A DNA stretch of 64,000 nucleotides from positions 248,001 through 312,000 of the forward strand of contig CAVVRY010000019.1 in assembly GCA_963750735.1 (NCBI GenBank), given 5' to 3'. Each line of letters opens with the position of its first letter. Position 1 is the first letter of the stretch. This document shows, piece after piece, positions 46,043-54,220 of the stretch. Origin of the DNA: JANTGF01 sp963750735 (GTDB lineage Bacteria; Bacteroidota; Bacteroidia; Bacteroidales; VadinHA17). The position numbers were made by a program, and so were the translations under genes. A model generated the notes under the pieces. That model did no database searches. It saw only the letters and a list, made by a program, of their open reading frames with translations, and had not been told where the DNA came from.

Positions 46043-46681
46043 ATGGTGGCCCTTCGAAAATCAGAAAAATCTAAGTTCAGATTAAATTTGTATCATTCTT
46101 ATTATAAAAGAAAGGGATTTTATGAATTTATCTATTCTAAGGGTCTGAGGGCTGCATTAATATTTTTAATTATTCTTGTGCTTTTATGGCTCGCTGAGAG
46201 ATTCATTATCGATACCGATTACATTTTTGCCTCTGTAATTGATGATATTCTAGATTGGCAGGTTGTAGTTTTATTTTCGATTGCGGAAATTGGATTCGGG
46301 TTGATACCTCCTGATTTTTTTATTGTATGGAGTCAAAAATTTTCTCAGCCATATTTGATCTTAACCTGTTTGGCACTTATATCTTATTTTGCTTCTTTCG
46401 TCTCATATTGGATTGGAACTCGTCTTCGTAGAATTCCCAGAATAGAGAGCTTTTTAACTAATAAATTTGAACAGCATCTTGTAAAAATTAGAAAATGGGG
46501 AGGCGTCTTAATTGTTTTTAGTGCTTTATTTCCACTTCCCTTTTCCTTTTTTAATGTAATAGCTGGAATGCTCAAATACCCTTTTAATTATTTTTGGGTA
46601 TACGCTTTGGCAAGAATACCAAGATTTTATATATATGCTGTTTTTCTTTTTAAAATATTTCCTTATACTCCAGCTGGGTAA
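46043..46681 (+). CDS. VTT/DedA-like membrane protein
   Basis: About 212 residues from ATG 46043; a GTG nine codons upstream (46016) is an alternative start. Five hydrophobic segments are visible: ALIFLIILVLLWLAERFII, VVVLFSIAEIGFGLIPPDFF, YLILTCLALISYFASFVSYWIG, GVLIVFSALFPLPFSFFNVIAG and FWVYALARIPRFYIYAVFLF. The re-entrant FSALFPLPFSFFNVIAGML-type segment and the preceding KWGG are typical of the SNARE-associated/VTT family. Possible lipid scramblase or transporter; substrate unknown. Convergent with nth. Confidence 0.75.
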   Translation: MVALRKSEKSKFRLNLYHSYYKRKGFYEFIYSKGLRAALIFLIILVLLWLAERFIIDTDYIFASVIDDILDWQVVVLFSIAEIGFGLIPPDFFIVWSQKFSQPYLILTCLALISYFASFVSYWIGTRLRRIPRIESFLTNKFEQHLVKIRKWGGVLIVFSALFPLPFSFFNVIAGMLKYPFNYFWVYALARIPRFYIYAVFLFKIFPYTPAG

Positions 46682-46694
46682 AATGTTCTTCCAT

Positions 46695-47342
46695 CTAAAG
46701 TTGGTTTTGTGATTCCTTGAAATATTTGCAATATGGCTTCAACCCACACTCTTCACATTTTGGCTTCCGGGCCATACAAACATACCTCCCGTGAAGGATA
46801 AGCCAATGATGCGCTTTTGAGATCAGATTTTCAGGAATATACTTTACCAGTTGTTTTTCTGTTTCCAGTGGGTTTTTTGCTCTATAAGTTAACCCCAACC
46901 TGGCAGATACTCTAAAAACGTGTGTGTCAACAGCCATGGCAGGTTTATTGAATACTACTGAGGCAATAACATTCGCAGTTTTTCGTCCTACGCCGGGCAA
47001 CTTTTGCAGATCTTCAATTTCTGAGGGAACTATACTTTTATATTTTTCACTTAACATGCTTGCCATAGCTTTTAGGTGCTTAGCTTTATTATTTGGATAT
47101 GAGCAACTTTTTATAAAATTAAAAATATCTTCCTGACTGGCATTTCCCATGGTTTTGGCATCGGGAAACTGGGCTAGTAGGGGTGGAGTAATCAGGTTTA
47201 CACGTTTATCTGTGCATTGTGCAGATAATATAACAGCAACAAGCAAGCTAAACGGATCTTTATACTCCAGTTCTGTTTCGGCTATTGGAACATTTTCTAT
47301 AAAATAGTTAATGATCTTTTTGAATCTTTCTTGTTTCCTCAT
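46695..47342 (-). CDS. nth: Endonuclease III
   Basis: 215 residues from ATG 47342 (MRKQERFKKI); an in-frame TTG at 47357 adds five residues and is less likely. DNA glycosylase/AP lyase removing oxidised pyrimidines. Catalytic Lys in the helix-hairpin-helix LQKLPGVGRKTANVIASV, catalytic Asp in AVDTHVFRVSARLGL, and the 4Fe-4S cluster motif CMARKPKCEECGLKPYCKYF near the C-terminus. Divergent from the attenuator region of the aromatic operon. Confidence 0.97.
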   Translation of the reverse strand: MRKQERFKKIINYFIENVPIAETELEYKDPFSLLVAVILSAQCTDKRVNLITPPLLAQFPDAKTMGNASQEDIFNFIKSCSYPNNKAKHLKAMASMLSEKYKSIVPSEIEDLQKLPGVGRKTANVIASVVFNKPAMAVDTHVFRVSARLGLTYRAKNPLETEKQLVKYIPENLISKAHHWLILHGRYVCMARKPKCEECGLKPYCKYFKESQNQL

Positions 47343-47428
47343 TTTGATCTCAATCAACAGTTTCTAAACAATATGGGTAAAAATCATAAAGAAAATTTAT
47401 ATAATCAAAAATATTTTAATAAACACTA

Positions 47429-47458
47429 TTGAACTTCCTAATTATTTAAGTAGTTTTG
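47429..47458 (+). promoter_or_regulatory. Promoter of the aromatic amino-acid operon
   Basis: TTG at 47429-47431, exactly 19 nt, then TAGTTTTG at 47451-47458: a perfect match to the Bacteroidota -33/-7 consensus. Transcription would start near 47465, only about 12 nt before the leader-peptide ATG, leaving a leader RNA of about 230 nt before pheA. Confidence 0.75.
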
Positions 47459-47476
47459 CATTGAAATATAGATGTT

Positions 47477-47533
47477 ATGGCCTTTTTCTACTACTTTATT
47501 AACTTTTTTTATTTTGGTTTTGTAACCGAATAG
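47477..47533 (+). CDS. Phe/Tyr-rich leader peptide of the pheA operon (attenuator)
   Basis: 18-residue peptide MAFFYYFINFFYFGFVTE, stop TAG at 47531-47533. Seven Phe and three Tyr, 10 of 18 codons, match the end products of the downstream operon. It sits right after a strong promoter and right before an intrinsic terminator, the layout of pheA-type attenuators. The stop codon overlaps the candidate antiterminator segment. T-rich DNA can give Phe codons by chance, and a 17-codon frame one register off (47472-47525) also exists, so expression is inferred. No Shine-Dalgarno, as usual for Bacteroidota. Confidence 0.7.
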   Translation: MAFFYYFINFFYFGFVTE

Positions 47534-47566
47534 GGATTTTTATATATAGTAGATATTGGGTCCCAT
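47530..47566 (+). promoter_or_regulatory. Candidate antiterminator of the pheA attenuator
   Basis: ATAGGGA at 47530-47536, over the leader stop codon, is the terminator's right arm (ATGGGA) with one added A. It can pair with TCCCAT at 47561-47566, the left arm, leaving a one-base bulge. A ribosome stalled on the Phe/Tyr codons would leave it free; a ribosome at the stop codon would mask it. Confidence 0.55.
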
Positions 47567-47587
47567 TTCAGATGGGACTTTTTTTTT
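47560..47587 (+). terminator. Intrinsic terminator of the pheA attenuator
   Basis: GTCCCAT (47560-47566), loop TTCAG, ATGGGAC (47572-47578), then nine T residues (47579-47587). It lies 110 bp before the pheA ATG with no gene upstream on the + strand that it could serve other than the leader, which is why it is read as an attenuator. Confidence 0.88.
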
Positions 47588-47696
47588 GTTGAAAATTACC
47601 AAACTCTAATTGAATATATTTCATTGATTAGCAATATGAAATGATAAAATATATTTACTAAAGCTTTCAACCAGATATAATGTAACGAGATTAGAT

Positions 47697-48551
47697 ATGG
47701 AAAAGGATAAATCAAAGAGTTACAGAATTGCCATCCAGGGAGGATTTGGTGCCTTCCATGAGATTGCTGCTCGCCATTATTTCAATACTGATGATATTGA
47801 AATAGTTCCAAGAAATACCTTTAAGGATCTTTTCAAGACTCTTAAGGAAAGAAAAGCGGATTATGGAATTATGGCGATTGAAAACTCGGTGGCAGGTAGC
47901 ATTTTGCCAAATTACACATTGATAATGGAATCTAAGCGGAAAATTGTAGGTGAAATTTTCCTGCGGATAAGACAAAATCTTGTAGCTTGCCCTGGACAAA
48001 AAATATCTGACATAAAAGAGGTTTATTCACATCCAATGGCAATTTTACAGTGTCAGGCATTTTTTGATAACTATCCTGAAATACGTATGATTGAAAGTAT
48101 GGATACAGCTTTAAGTGCAAGAGATATTATGGATGGAAACCAGAAAGGTATTGGTGCAATATCAAGTTCGTTGGCTGCTGAAAAATATGGACTTGAAATC
48201 CTCGCAGAGGGCATTGAAACCAATAAGATGAACTATACCAGGTTTTTAATACTTTCAGAAAATGGGAATCTTAATCCGGTTTCGGAAAATAACAAAACGT
48301 CCATATTTTTTTCATTATCGCATAACATAGGAAGCCTTTCAAAAATACTTTCAACATTATCTTATTATGATCTGAACCTGACTAAAATTCAATCGATGCC
48401 TATTGTTGGTAAAGAATGGGAATATCATTTTTATGTTGATATGATTTATGAGGATGAAGATATGTATCGTCAGGCTCTAGTTGCAATTAAACCTTTTACT
48501 GGAGATATGGGTGTTTTAGGAGAGTATAAGAAAGGAAAGAAAATATTATGA
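47697..48551 (+). CDS. pheA: Prephenate dehydratase
   Basis: 284 residues. Converts prephenate to phenylpyruvate in Phe synthesis. Dehydratase domain (about 8-190) with RIAIQGGFGAFHEIAA, YGIMAIENSVAGSI and the TRF motif in MNYTRFLIL; C-terminal ACT domain (about 200-284) with NKTSIFFSLSHNIGSLSKIL and the KIQSMPI equivalent of the ESRP motif, which binds Phe for feedback control. It has no chorismate mutase domain, which is instead fused to the DAHP synthase two genes on. First structural gene of the operon; the next gene overlaps its stop by 4 bp. Confidence 0.96.
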   Translation: MEKDKSKSYRIAIQGGFGAFHEIAARHYFNTDDIEIVPRNTFKDLFKTLKERKADYGIMAIENSVAGSILPNYTLIMESKRKIVGEIFLRIRQNLVACPGQKISDIKEVYSHPMAILQCQAFFDNYPEIRMIESMDTALSARDIMDGNQKGIGAISSSLAAEKYGLEILAEGIETNKMNYTRFLILSENGNLNPVSENNKTSIFFSLSHNIGSLSKILSTLSYYDLNLTKIQSMPIVGKEWEYHFYVDMIYEDEDMYRQALVAIKPFTGDMGVLGEYKKGKKIL

Positions 48552-49717
48552 TAATCTCCCCATCATCCCGTTTAGATTCTGTTCAGGAATACTATTTCTC
48601 GAAGAAGTTGAGAGAAATTGATGAGATGAATAAGAATGGTAGCAAAGTAATCAACCTGGGTATAGGAAGTCCAGACTTGCCGCCACCCTTACAAACCTTA
48701 AATAAAACAATTGAAAGTATTCAAAAGGATAATTCTCATGGATATCAAAACTATAAGGGAATCCCAAGGTTAAGGAATGCATTCGCGTCATGGTACAGAA
48801 AGTTTTATAATGTTACTGTGAACCCTGAAAGTGAGGTTTTACCACTAATAGGCTCTAAAGAAGGCATCTTCCATATTTCAATGGCTTTTTTAAATCCAGG
48901 TGATGAGGTTCTAGTACCAGACCCTGGGTATCCTACATATGCATCAGTTACAAAATTGGTGGGTGGAATAATCCAACACTATCCTTTGAAGGAGGAGAAT
49001 AATTGGCTACCTGATTTTGAGGAACTTCAGAAACGAGATCTTTCAAAGGTTAAATTAATGTGGGTGAATTACCCTCATATGCCAACAGGCACAAAACCTA
49101 CGATGCAGTTTTTTGAATCTTTAGTAGAATTTGGCAGAAAAAATAAAATACTTATTTGCAATGACAATCCATACAGCTTTATCCTGAATGATGATCCTTT
49201 AAGTATCTTATCAGTAGAAAACGCCTGGGAAGTGGCACTGGAATTGAATTCTTTGAGTAAATCCTATAACATGCCTGGCTGGAGGATTGGAATGGTATTG
49301 GGAGCTCAGCATTATATAAATGCTGTTTTGCAAGTTATAAGTAATATACAATCTGGTATTTTACTTCCATTGCAGGAAGGTGCAATAGCAGCCCTGGAAG
49401 CTCCTAAATCTTGGTTTGAAGAAATAAATGGAATATATAAAGAAAGGCGGCGATACGCCTGGGATATTTTTGATGAATTGGGCTGCGAATACAATAAAGA
49501 TCAATCCGGATTGTTTATCTGGGGGAAAATACCTGAATCAGAAAAGGATTCAATAGCTATTTCTGAAAAGATTCTTATTAAATCCCGTGTATTTATCACT
49601 CCTGGTCAGATTTTTGGAAATCAAGGAAATAAATATTTGCGCATTTCACTTTGTGCCAATGAGGAGATGTTTAAAGATGCATTAAATAGAATTAAAAATA
49701 AACTATCAAATAAGTAA
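48548..49717 (+). CDS. Class I aminotransferase of the aromatic operon
   Basis: 389 residues, fold type I PLP enzyme. PLP Lys lies in LNSLSKSYNMPGWRIGMV, Asp in CNDNPYSFI, Arg near the end in KYLRISLCAN. The usual NPNNPTG motif is NYPHMPTGT, so the Asn before Pro-Thr-Gly is Met. From memory this spelling is shared by Bacteroidota homologs. Its place in the pheA-tyrA operon suggests transamination of phenylpyruvate, hydroxyphenylpyruvate or prephenate. Translationally coupled to pheA (ATGA overlap) and 4 bp before the next gene. Confidence 0.9.
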   Translation: MIISPSSRLDSVQEYYFSKKLREIDEMNKNGSKVINLGIGSPDLPPPLQTLNKTIESIQKDNSHGYQNYKGIPRLRNAFASWYRKFYNVTVNPESEVLPLIGSKEGIFHISMAFLNPGDEVLVPDPGYPTYASVTKLVGGIIQHYPLKEENNWLPDFEELQKRDLSKVKLMWVNYPHMPTGTKPTMQFFESLVEFGRKNKILICNDNPYSFILNDDPLSILSVENAWEVALELNSLSKSYNMPGWRIGMVLGAQHYINAVLQVISNIQSGILLPLQEGAIAALEAPKSWFEEINGIYKERRRYAWDIFDELGCEYNKDQSGLFIWGKIPESEKDSIAISEKILIKSRVFITPGQIFGNQGNKYLRISLCANEEMFKDALNRIKNKLSNK

Positions 49718-49721
49718 AGAA

Positions 49722-50807
49722 ATGAATTCATCACTTGATATTGTAGATATTAAAATAAAAGGTAAAAGCATAGAAATGCCCCTATTTATTTCAGGACCTT
49801 GTAGTGCTGAAACTGAGGAACAGGTAATGGAAACCGGACATCGGGTAGCAGAGTTGGGTATCCCTGTTTATAGAGCGGGAATATGGAAACCTCGCACCAG
49901 GCCCGGTAATTTTGAAGGATTAGGCGCTGTAGCTCTACCCTGGTTGCGAAAGTTAAAAGAAGAAACTGGTTTGCTTATTGCCACAGAAGTGGCCAATGCC
50001 TACCACATAAAAGAAGCACTTGATCATGGTGTGGATATACTCTGGATAGGTGCTAGAACTACGGCAAACCCTTTTGCTGTGCAGGAGTTGGCTGATTATC
50101 TGGGAGGTAAGGATGTACCTGTATTTGTTAAAAACCCAATTAATCCAGATATTGATCTTTGGGTTGGTGCCCTTGAACGAATGAATAAAGCTGGATTAAA
50201 GAAACTTATGGCCATTCACCGTGGATTTTCTCATTATGGACAATCACCGTATAGAAATAAACCACAATGGGAAATACCAATTGAGCTTAAAAGAAGGTTT
50301 CCAAATCTACCAATAGTGGTTGATCCCAGTCATATTTGCGGACGACGGGAGCTTTTAAAGGAAGTGTGTCAAAAAGCAGCTGACCTTAACTTCGATGGTC
50401 TGTTTATTGAGTCTCATATAAATCCTGAATCAGCTTTGAGCGATCGTGCTCAGCAGGTGAAACCAGAGCAACTGAAGGAAATCCTTGACTCCCTAATTTG
50501 GAGAGATCCAAATGTAGTTGAAAATGGCTTAGTGCATGACCTGGAATTGCTGAGGCTGAAAATTAACCGATTAGATGATGAAATCCTTCATGTTTTCAGA
50601 AATAGGATGAATGTTGTGGAGAAAATTGGGGAATTCAAAAAGGAGAACAAAGTAACAATCCTGCAGACAACCAGGTGGTCTGAAATATTGGAGGAAAGAG
50701 TGGAGCTAGGGAAGAAGCTGGGTTTAAGTGAAGATTTTATTTCGAATATTTTCAAGGCTATCCACCAGGAATCCATCAACAAGCAGACAGTGATAATGAA
50801 TAAATAA
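49722..50807 (+). CDS. Bifunctional DAHP synthase - chorismate mutase
   Basis: 361 residues. Residues about 15-255 are a type I-beta DAHP synthase (condensing PEP and erythrose 4-phosphate): FISGPCSAETEEQV, GIWKPRTRPGNFEG, IGARTTANPFAVQ, VFVKNPINPD, HRGFSHYG and VVDPSHICGRRE. Residues about 270-355 are an AroQ-type chorismate mutase with LRLKINRLDDEILHVFRNRMNVVEKIGEFKKE. The fusion puts the entry step and the Phe/Tyr branch point in one chain; the mutase part may serve as the feedback sensor, as in related fusions. Middle of the operon, 4 bp after the aminotransferase gene. Confidence 0.95.
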   Translation: MNSSLDIVDIKIKGKSIEMPLFISGPCSAETEEQVMETGHRVAELGIPVYRAGIWKPRTRPGNFEGLGAVALPWLRKLKEETGLLIATEVANAYHIKEALDHGVDILWIGARTTANPFAVQELADYLGGKDVPVFVKNPINPDIDLWVGALERMNKAGLKKLMAIHRGFSHYGQSPYRNKPQWEIPIELKRRFPNLPIVVDPSHICGRRELLKEVCQKAADLNFDGLFIESHINPESALSDRAQQVKPEQLKEILDSLIWRDPNVVENGLVHDLELLRLKINRLDDEILHVFRNRMNVVEKIGEFKKENKVTILQTTRWSEILEERVELGKKLGLSEDFISNIFKAIHQESINKQTVIMNK

Positions 50808-50859
50808 AACACTAGAAAGTTAAACCAGAATTAGGTAATTTCACAACTCAGTTTTTTCA

Positions 50860-51930
50860 TTGAAAAAAATAAATCAATTGAAAACAAAAAGAATAGAAAT
50901 AGTTGGAGAAAGAAGCTCATCATTAATTACAGTTGGTGAATCTTTTTCTAATGTTGGAAATTATTTGCCTGAAAATAATGTTTATATAATCACTGATCAG
51001 AATGTATTCGATTTGTACTCTCATGATTTTCCTGATTTTCCAGTTATAAAAATCAGGGCAGGAGAGGAATTTAAAGATCTGGATACTGTTCAAAATATTT
51101 TTAAGGAATTATTAGAGTCTGGGGCTGATCGCTATTCTTTTATATTAGCTGTTGGGGGAGGTGTTGTATGTGATATAGCTGGATTTGTAGCATCCACCTA
51201 CATGAGAGGAATTCGTTTTGGATTTATTTCAACTAGCTTACTATCACAGGTAGATGCAAGCGTGGGTGGAAAGAATGGAGTTAATTTAGGCGATGTTAAA
51301 AATATTATTGGTGTATTTAATCAGCCGGAATTTGTATTGTGTGATCCTACTGTACTTTCTACCTTGCCTGAAAGAGATTTGATATCAGGGTTCGCAGAAG
51401 TAATTAAATACTCTTTAATATGGGATTTGGAATTATTTGTTGAAATTGAAAGGAACTTCAATAAACTCCTGAAATTGGATCCTGAATTTATTCAGAAAAT
51501 AGTTTGGACATCCATAAATATTAAAAAAGAGGTTGTTGAGCAAGATGAATTGGAAGGAGGATTGAGAAGAATTCTGAATTTTGGCCATACCTTTGGACAT
51601 GCCATTGAAAAAACGCATGGTCTTACCCATGGAGAGGCTATTGCTTTTGGAATGCTTTTGGCAGTATATATATCTGAAAAAGAAGGATTTTTATCAAAAA
51701 TTGAGGCTGAACAAGTAAATAAAATAATACTCTCAACAGGTTTAATTGCTGATTTAGAATTAGATCGAGATCGCATTTTAAAAGCTCTTCAATCTGATAA
51801 GAAAAGAAAAGGGGATAGTATACAATTTATTTTGATAAATGGCATTGGAAAAGCCATTGACTGGCAAACTAATTTTAGTAAACTGGAAGAGTATTTTATT
51901 GAATGGGTTGATACAATCAGTTTAAAATAA
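50860..51930 (+). CDS. aroB: 3-dehydroquinate synthase
   Basis: 356 residues. Converts DAHP to 3-dehydroquinate with NAD+ and Zn2+. Motifs: AVGGGVVCDIAGFVASTYMRGI (NAD binding), PTSLLSQVDAS-like STSLLSQVDASVGGKNGVN, FAEVIKYSLI, and the metal His residues in LNFGHTFGHAIEKTHGLTHGEA. The only start that keeps the family N-terminus is TTG at 50860; there is no ATG upstream. It follows the DAHP synthase gene by 52 bp and precedes aroA by 21 bp. Confidence 0.94.
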   Translation: MKKINQLKTKRIEIVGERSSSLITVGESFSNVGNYLPENNVYIITDQNVFDLYSHDFPDFPVIKIRAGEEFKDLDTVQNIFKELLESGADRYSFILAVGGGVVCDIAGFVASTYMRGIRFGFISTSLLSQVDASVGGKNGVNLGDVKNIIGVFNQPEFVLCDPTVLSTLPERDLISGFAEVIKYSLIWDLELFVEIERNFNKLLKLDPEFIQKIVWTSINIKKEVVEQDELEGGLRRILNFGHTFGHAIEKTHGLTHGEAIAFGMLLAVYISEKEGFLSKIEAEQVNKIILSTGLIADLELDRDRILKALQSDKKRKGDSIQFILINGIGKAIDWQTNFSKLEEYFIEWVDTISLK

Positions 51931-51951
51931 ATGGGCTAATTTATTTTCTAA

Positions 51952-53217
51952 ATGACAACCAGGGTTATAAGTAAACGAGTAACAGGATCTCAAGTAAGCG
52001 GATCAATAATTGCTCCTCCATCGAAGAGTATGATGATTCGTGGTGTTGTTGCAGGCTTACTAGCCAAGGGAACAAGCTTGTTGCGGAACCCATCATACTG
52101 TGATGATGCACTGGCAGCTATGGAAGTCGCAAGGGGCTTAGGGGCAGCTATTGAGACAAATAGAGAGGGCGTTGTTATACATGGAGGTAGTGAAATTAGA
52201 AAGAAATCTCTTAATTGCCAGGAATCAGGTTTGTCTATAAGGATGTTTGCTGCTGTAGCAGCCTTGCATAATGAGGAAATATTATTGGAGGGTACAGGTT
52301 CACTAATTAGCCGTCCGGTTAATATGTTAGTTAATCCATTAAAGGAATTGGGAGTTGGAATAGAAACAACCAATGGTTATTTACCAATTAGGGTTAAAGG
52401 GCCTATGAAGGGAGGCGAAACAAAGGTCGATGGCTCCCTGTCTTCACAATTCTTAACTGGTTTATTGATGAGTCTGCCACTTGTTGGTGCTAATTCAAAA
52501 ATCTCGATACATAATTTAAAAAGTAAGCCTTATATCGATATGACAATTAGGCTTATGAAAGATTTTGGGGTAACTGTGGAACACGCTGATTATGATGAAT
52601 TCTTTATCGAAGGCAACCAATCTTATAAGCCCCGTGAGTATATCATTGAGGGAGATTGGAGTGGAGCCGCTTTTTTATTGGTGGCCGGAGCAATTGGAGG
52701 GGAACTTTTAGTTACAAATCTTGATACCAGCTCAAATCAGGCAGATATAAAAGTCTTAGAAGCTCTTAGAATGGCAGGAGCGAAATTGGAGATTAACAAC
52801 AATTCAGTTAAAGTTTCTCAAGGAAACTTGAAATCATTCTCCATGGATATAATCCATTGTCCTGATCTGGCACCACCCCTGGTTGCACTTGCTTCATTTT
52901 GTAAGGGCAAAAGTAGGTTAACTGGTGCCAAAAGATTATTTGCAAAGGAAAGCAATCGGGCTAAAACACTTCAGCAGGAATTTGCTAAACTCGGTATTAA
53001 GGTAGATATAGAAGAGGATGAAATATTTATAACTGGTGGCAAGATTAGGAGTGGTGATGTATATTCACATGGTGATCACAGAATCGCTATGGCAGCTGCA
53101 ATTACTGCTATCGGGGCGAAAGTCCCCATAATTATTGAAAAAGCAGAGAGTGTTGCAAAATCATGGCCTGGTTTTTTTGATGATCTTATAAAAATTGGAG
53201 GAATTGTAAATGAATAA
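51952..53217 (+). CDS. aroA: 3-phosphoshikimate 1-carboxyvinyltransferase (EPSP synthase)
   Basis: 421 residues. Transfers enolpyruvate from PEP to shikimate-3-phosphate. Motifs: APPSKSMMIRG (Lys), ESGLSIRMFAAVA, DGSLSSQFLTGLLMSLPL, GDWSGAAFLLVA, and the C-terminal SHGDHRIAMAAAITAI. Glyphosate class cannot be stated with confidence: the GNAGTAMR motif of class I enzymes is replaced. Its last 8 bases overlap the start of aroC, indicating translational coupling. Confidence 0.96.
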   Translation: MTTRVISKRVTGSQVSGSIIAPPSKSMMIRGVVAGLLAKGTSLLRNPSYCDDALAAMEVARGLGAAIETNREGVVIHGGSEIRKKSLNCQESGLSIRMFAAVAALHNEEILLEGTGSLISRPVNMLVNPLKELGVGIETTNGYLPIRVKGPMKGGETKVDGSLSSQFLTGLLMSLPLVGANSKISIHNLKSKPYIDMTIRLMKDFGVTVEHADYDEFFIEGNQSYKPREYIIEGDWSGAAFLLVAGAIGGELLVTNLDTSSNQADIKVLEALRMAGAKLEINNNSVKVSQGNLKSFSMDIIHCPDLAPPLVALASFCKGKSRLTGAKRLFAKESNRAKTLQQEFAKLGIKVDIEEDEIFITGGKIRSGDVYSHGDHRIAMAAAITAIGAKVPIIIEKAESVAKSWPGFFDDLIKIGGIVNE

Positions 53218-54190
53218 CTATGGACGCATTTTCAGGGTATCTATTTTTGGTGAATCACATGGATTATCTGTCGGAGTTGTAGTAGACGGCTGTCCCCCAG
53301 GTATTGACCTTATTCCTTCTGATTTTGAGGACGACTTAAGTCGAAGACGTAGCGGTGCAAAAGGTACTACACCACGCACTGAACCTGACATACCAGAGAT
53401 AATTAGCGGAGTCTTTAACGACAAGACCACCGGGGCTCCATTGACAATTCTATTTCGAAATACCAATACAAAATCAAAAGACTATTCTCAGTTCGTAAAA
53501 ATCCCAAGGCCTGGTCATGCAGACTTTGTTTCAGATAAAAAGTACAATGGCTTTAGTGATTACCGGGGGGGAGGGCATTTTTCTGGCAGGCTTACACTAG
53601 GATTAGTAGCAGCAGGTGTTATAGCAAAAAAGGTGGTTGGCGAAATGAATATTGAAGCAAAATTAATCGAAGCTGGAGGTTTGATTGATATTGAAAAGGC
53701 TATTGAAGAAGCAGTTATAAATAATGATTCTATTGGAGGAATTGTCGAGTGTGTTGTAAAGGGGTTACCTATTGGCCTGGGTGAACCGTTTTTTGATTCA
53801 GTTGAAGCCGTTATCAGTCATCTTGTATTTTCAATTCCTGCAATAAAGGGAATTGAATTCGGATCAGGATTTGAAGCTTCCCGGATGCAGGGTAGCAAGC
53901 ATAATGATGCTTTTATTGATAAAAATGGCACAACAGCTTCTAATTATGCAGGTGGCATTAATGGTGGTTTGACCAATGGCAACGAACTGGTTTTTAGAGT
54001 TGCTGTTAAACCTACTTCCAGCACAGCTAAGAAGCAAAAAACCATGAATATGGAATCGGGTCAGATTGCGGAATTAGAAGTAAAAGGAAGACATGATCTT
54101 TGCATTGCATTGAGAGTTCCGGTAGTTGTTGAATCAGTAACAGCTTTAGCCCTGGCAGATTTTATACTTCTAAGGAAAAGCCAGATATAG
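53210..54190 (+). CDS. aroC: Chorismate synthase
   Basis: 326 residues, a little shorter than the E. coli enzyme (361), as is usual in Bacteroidota. It eliminates phosphate from EPSP to give chorismate, using reduced FMN. Motifs: FGESHGLSVGVVVDGCPPG, DLSRRRSGAKGTT, RPGHADF, FSDYRGGGHFSGR and GRHDLCIALRVPVVVES. Overlaps aroA by 8 bp; tyrA follows after 30 bp. Confidence 0.96.
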   Translation: MNNYGRIFRVSIFGESHGLSVGVVVDGCPPGIDLIPSDFEDDLSRRRSGAKGTTPRTEPDIPEIISGVFNDKTTGAPLTILFRNTNTKSKDYSQFVKIPRPGHADFVSDKKYNGFSDYRGGGHFSGRLTLGLVAAGVIAKKVVGEMNIEAKLIEAGGLIDIEKAIEEAVINNDSIGGIVECVVKGLPIGLGEPFFDSVEAVISHLVFSIPAIKGIEFGSGFEASRMQGSKHNDAFIDKNGTTASNYAGGINGGLTNGNELVFRVAVKPTSSTAKKQKTMNMESGQIAELEVKGRHDLCIALRVPVVVESVTALALADFILLRKSQI

Positions 54191-54220
54191 TAGTAAAAAA
54201 GCAATTATTCAAAAGCTAAT

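Noticed and set aside
47472..47525. A 17-codon frame one register off from the Phe/Tyr leader, also ending before the terminator
   Set aside because: It has no bias to amino acids made by the operon. The Phe/Tyr frame fits the product pathway and its stop falls on the antiterminator segment. The overlap shows how T-rich DNA can create such frames, so the leader call is kept below certainty.
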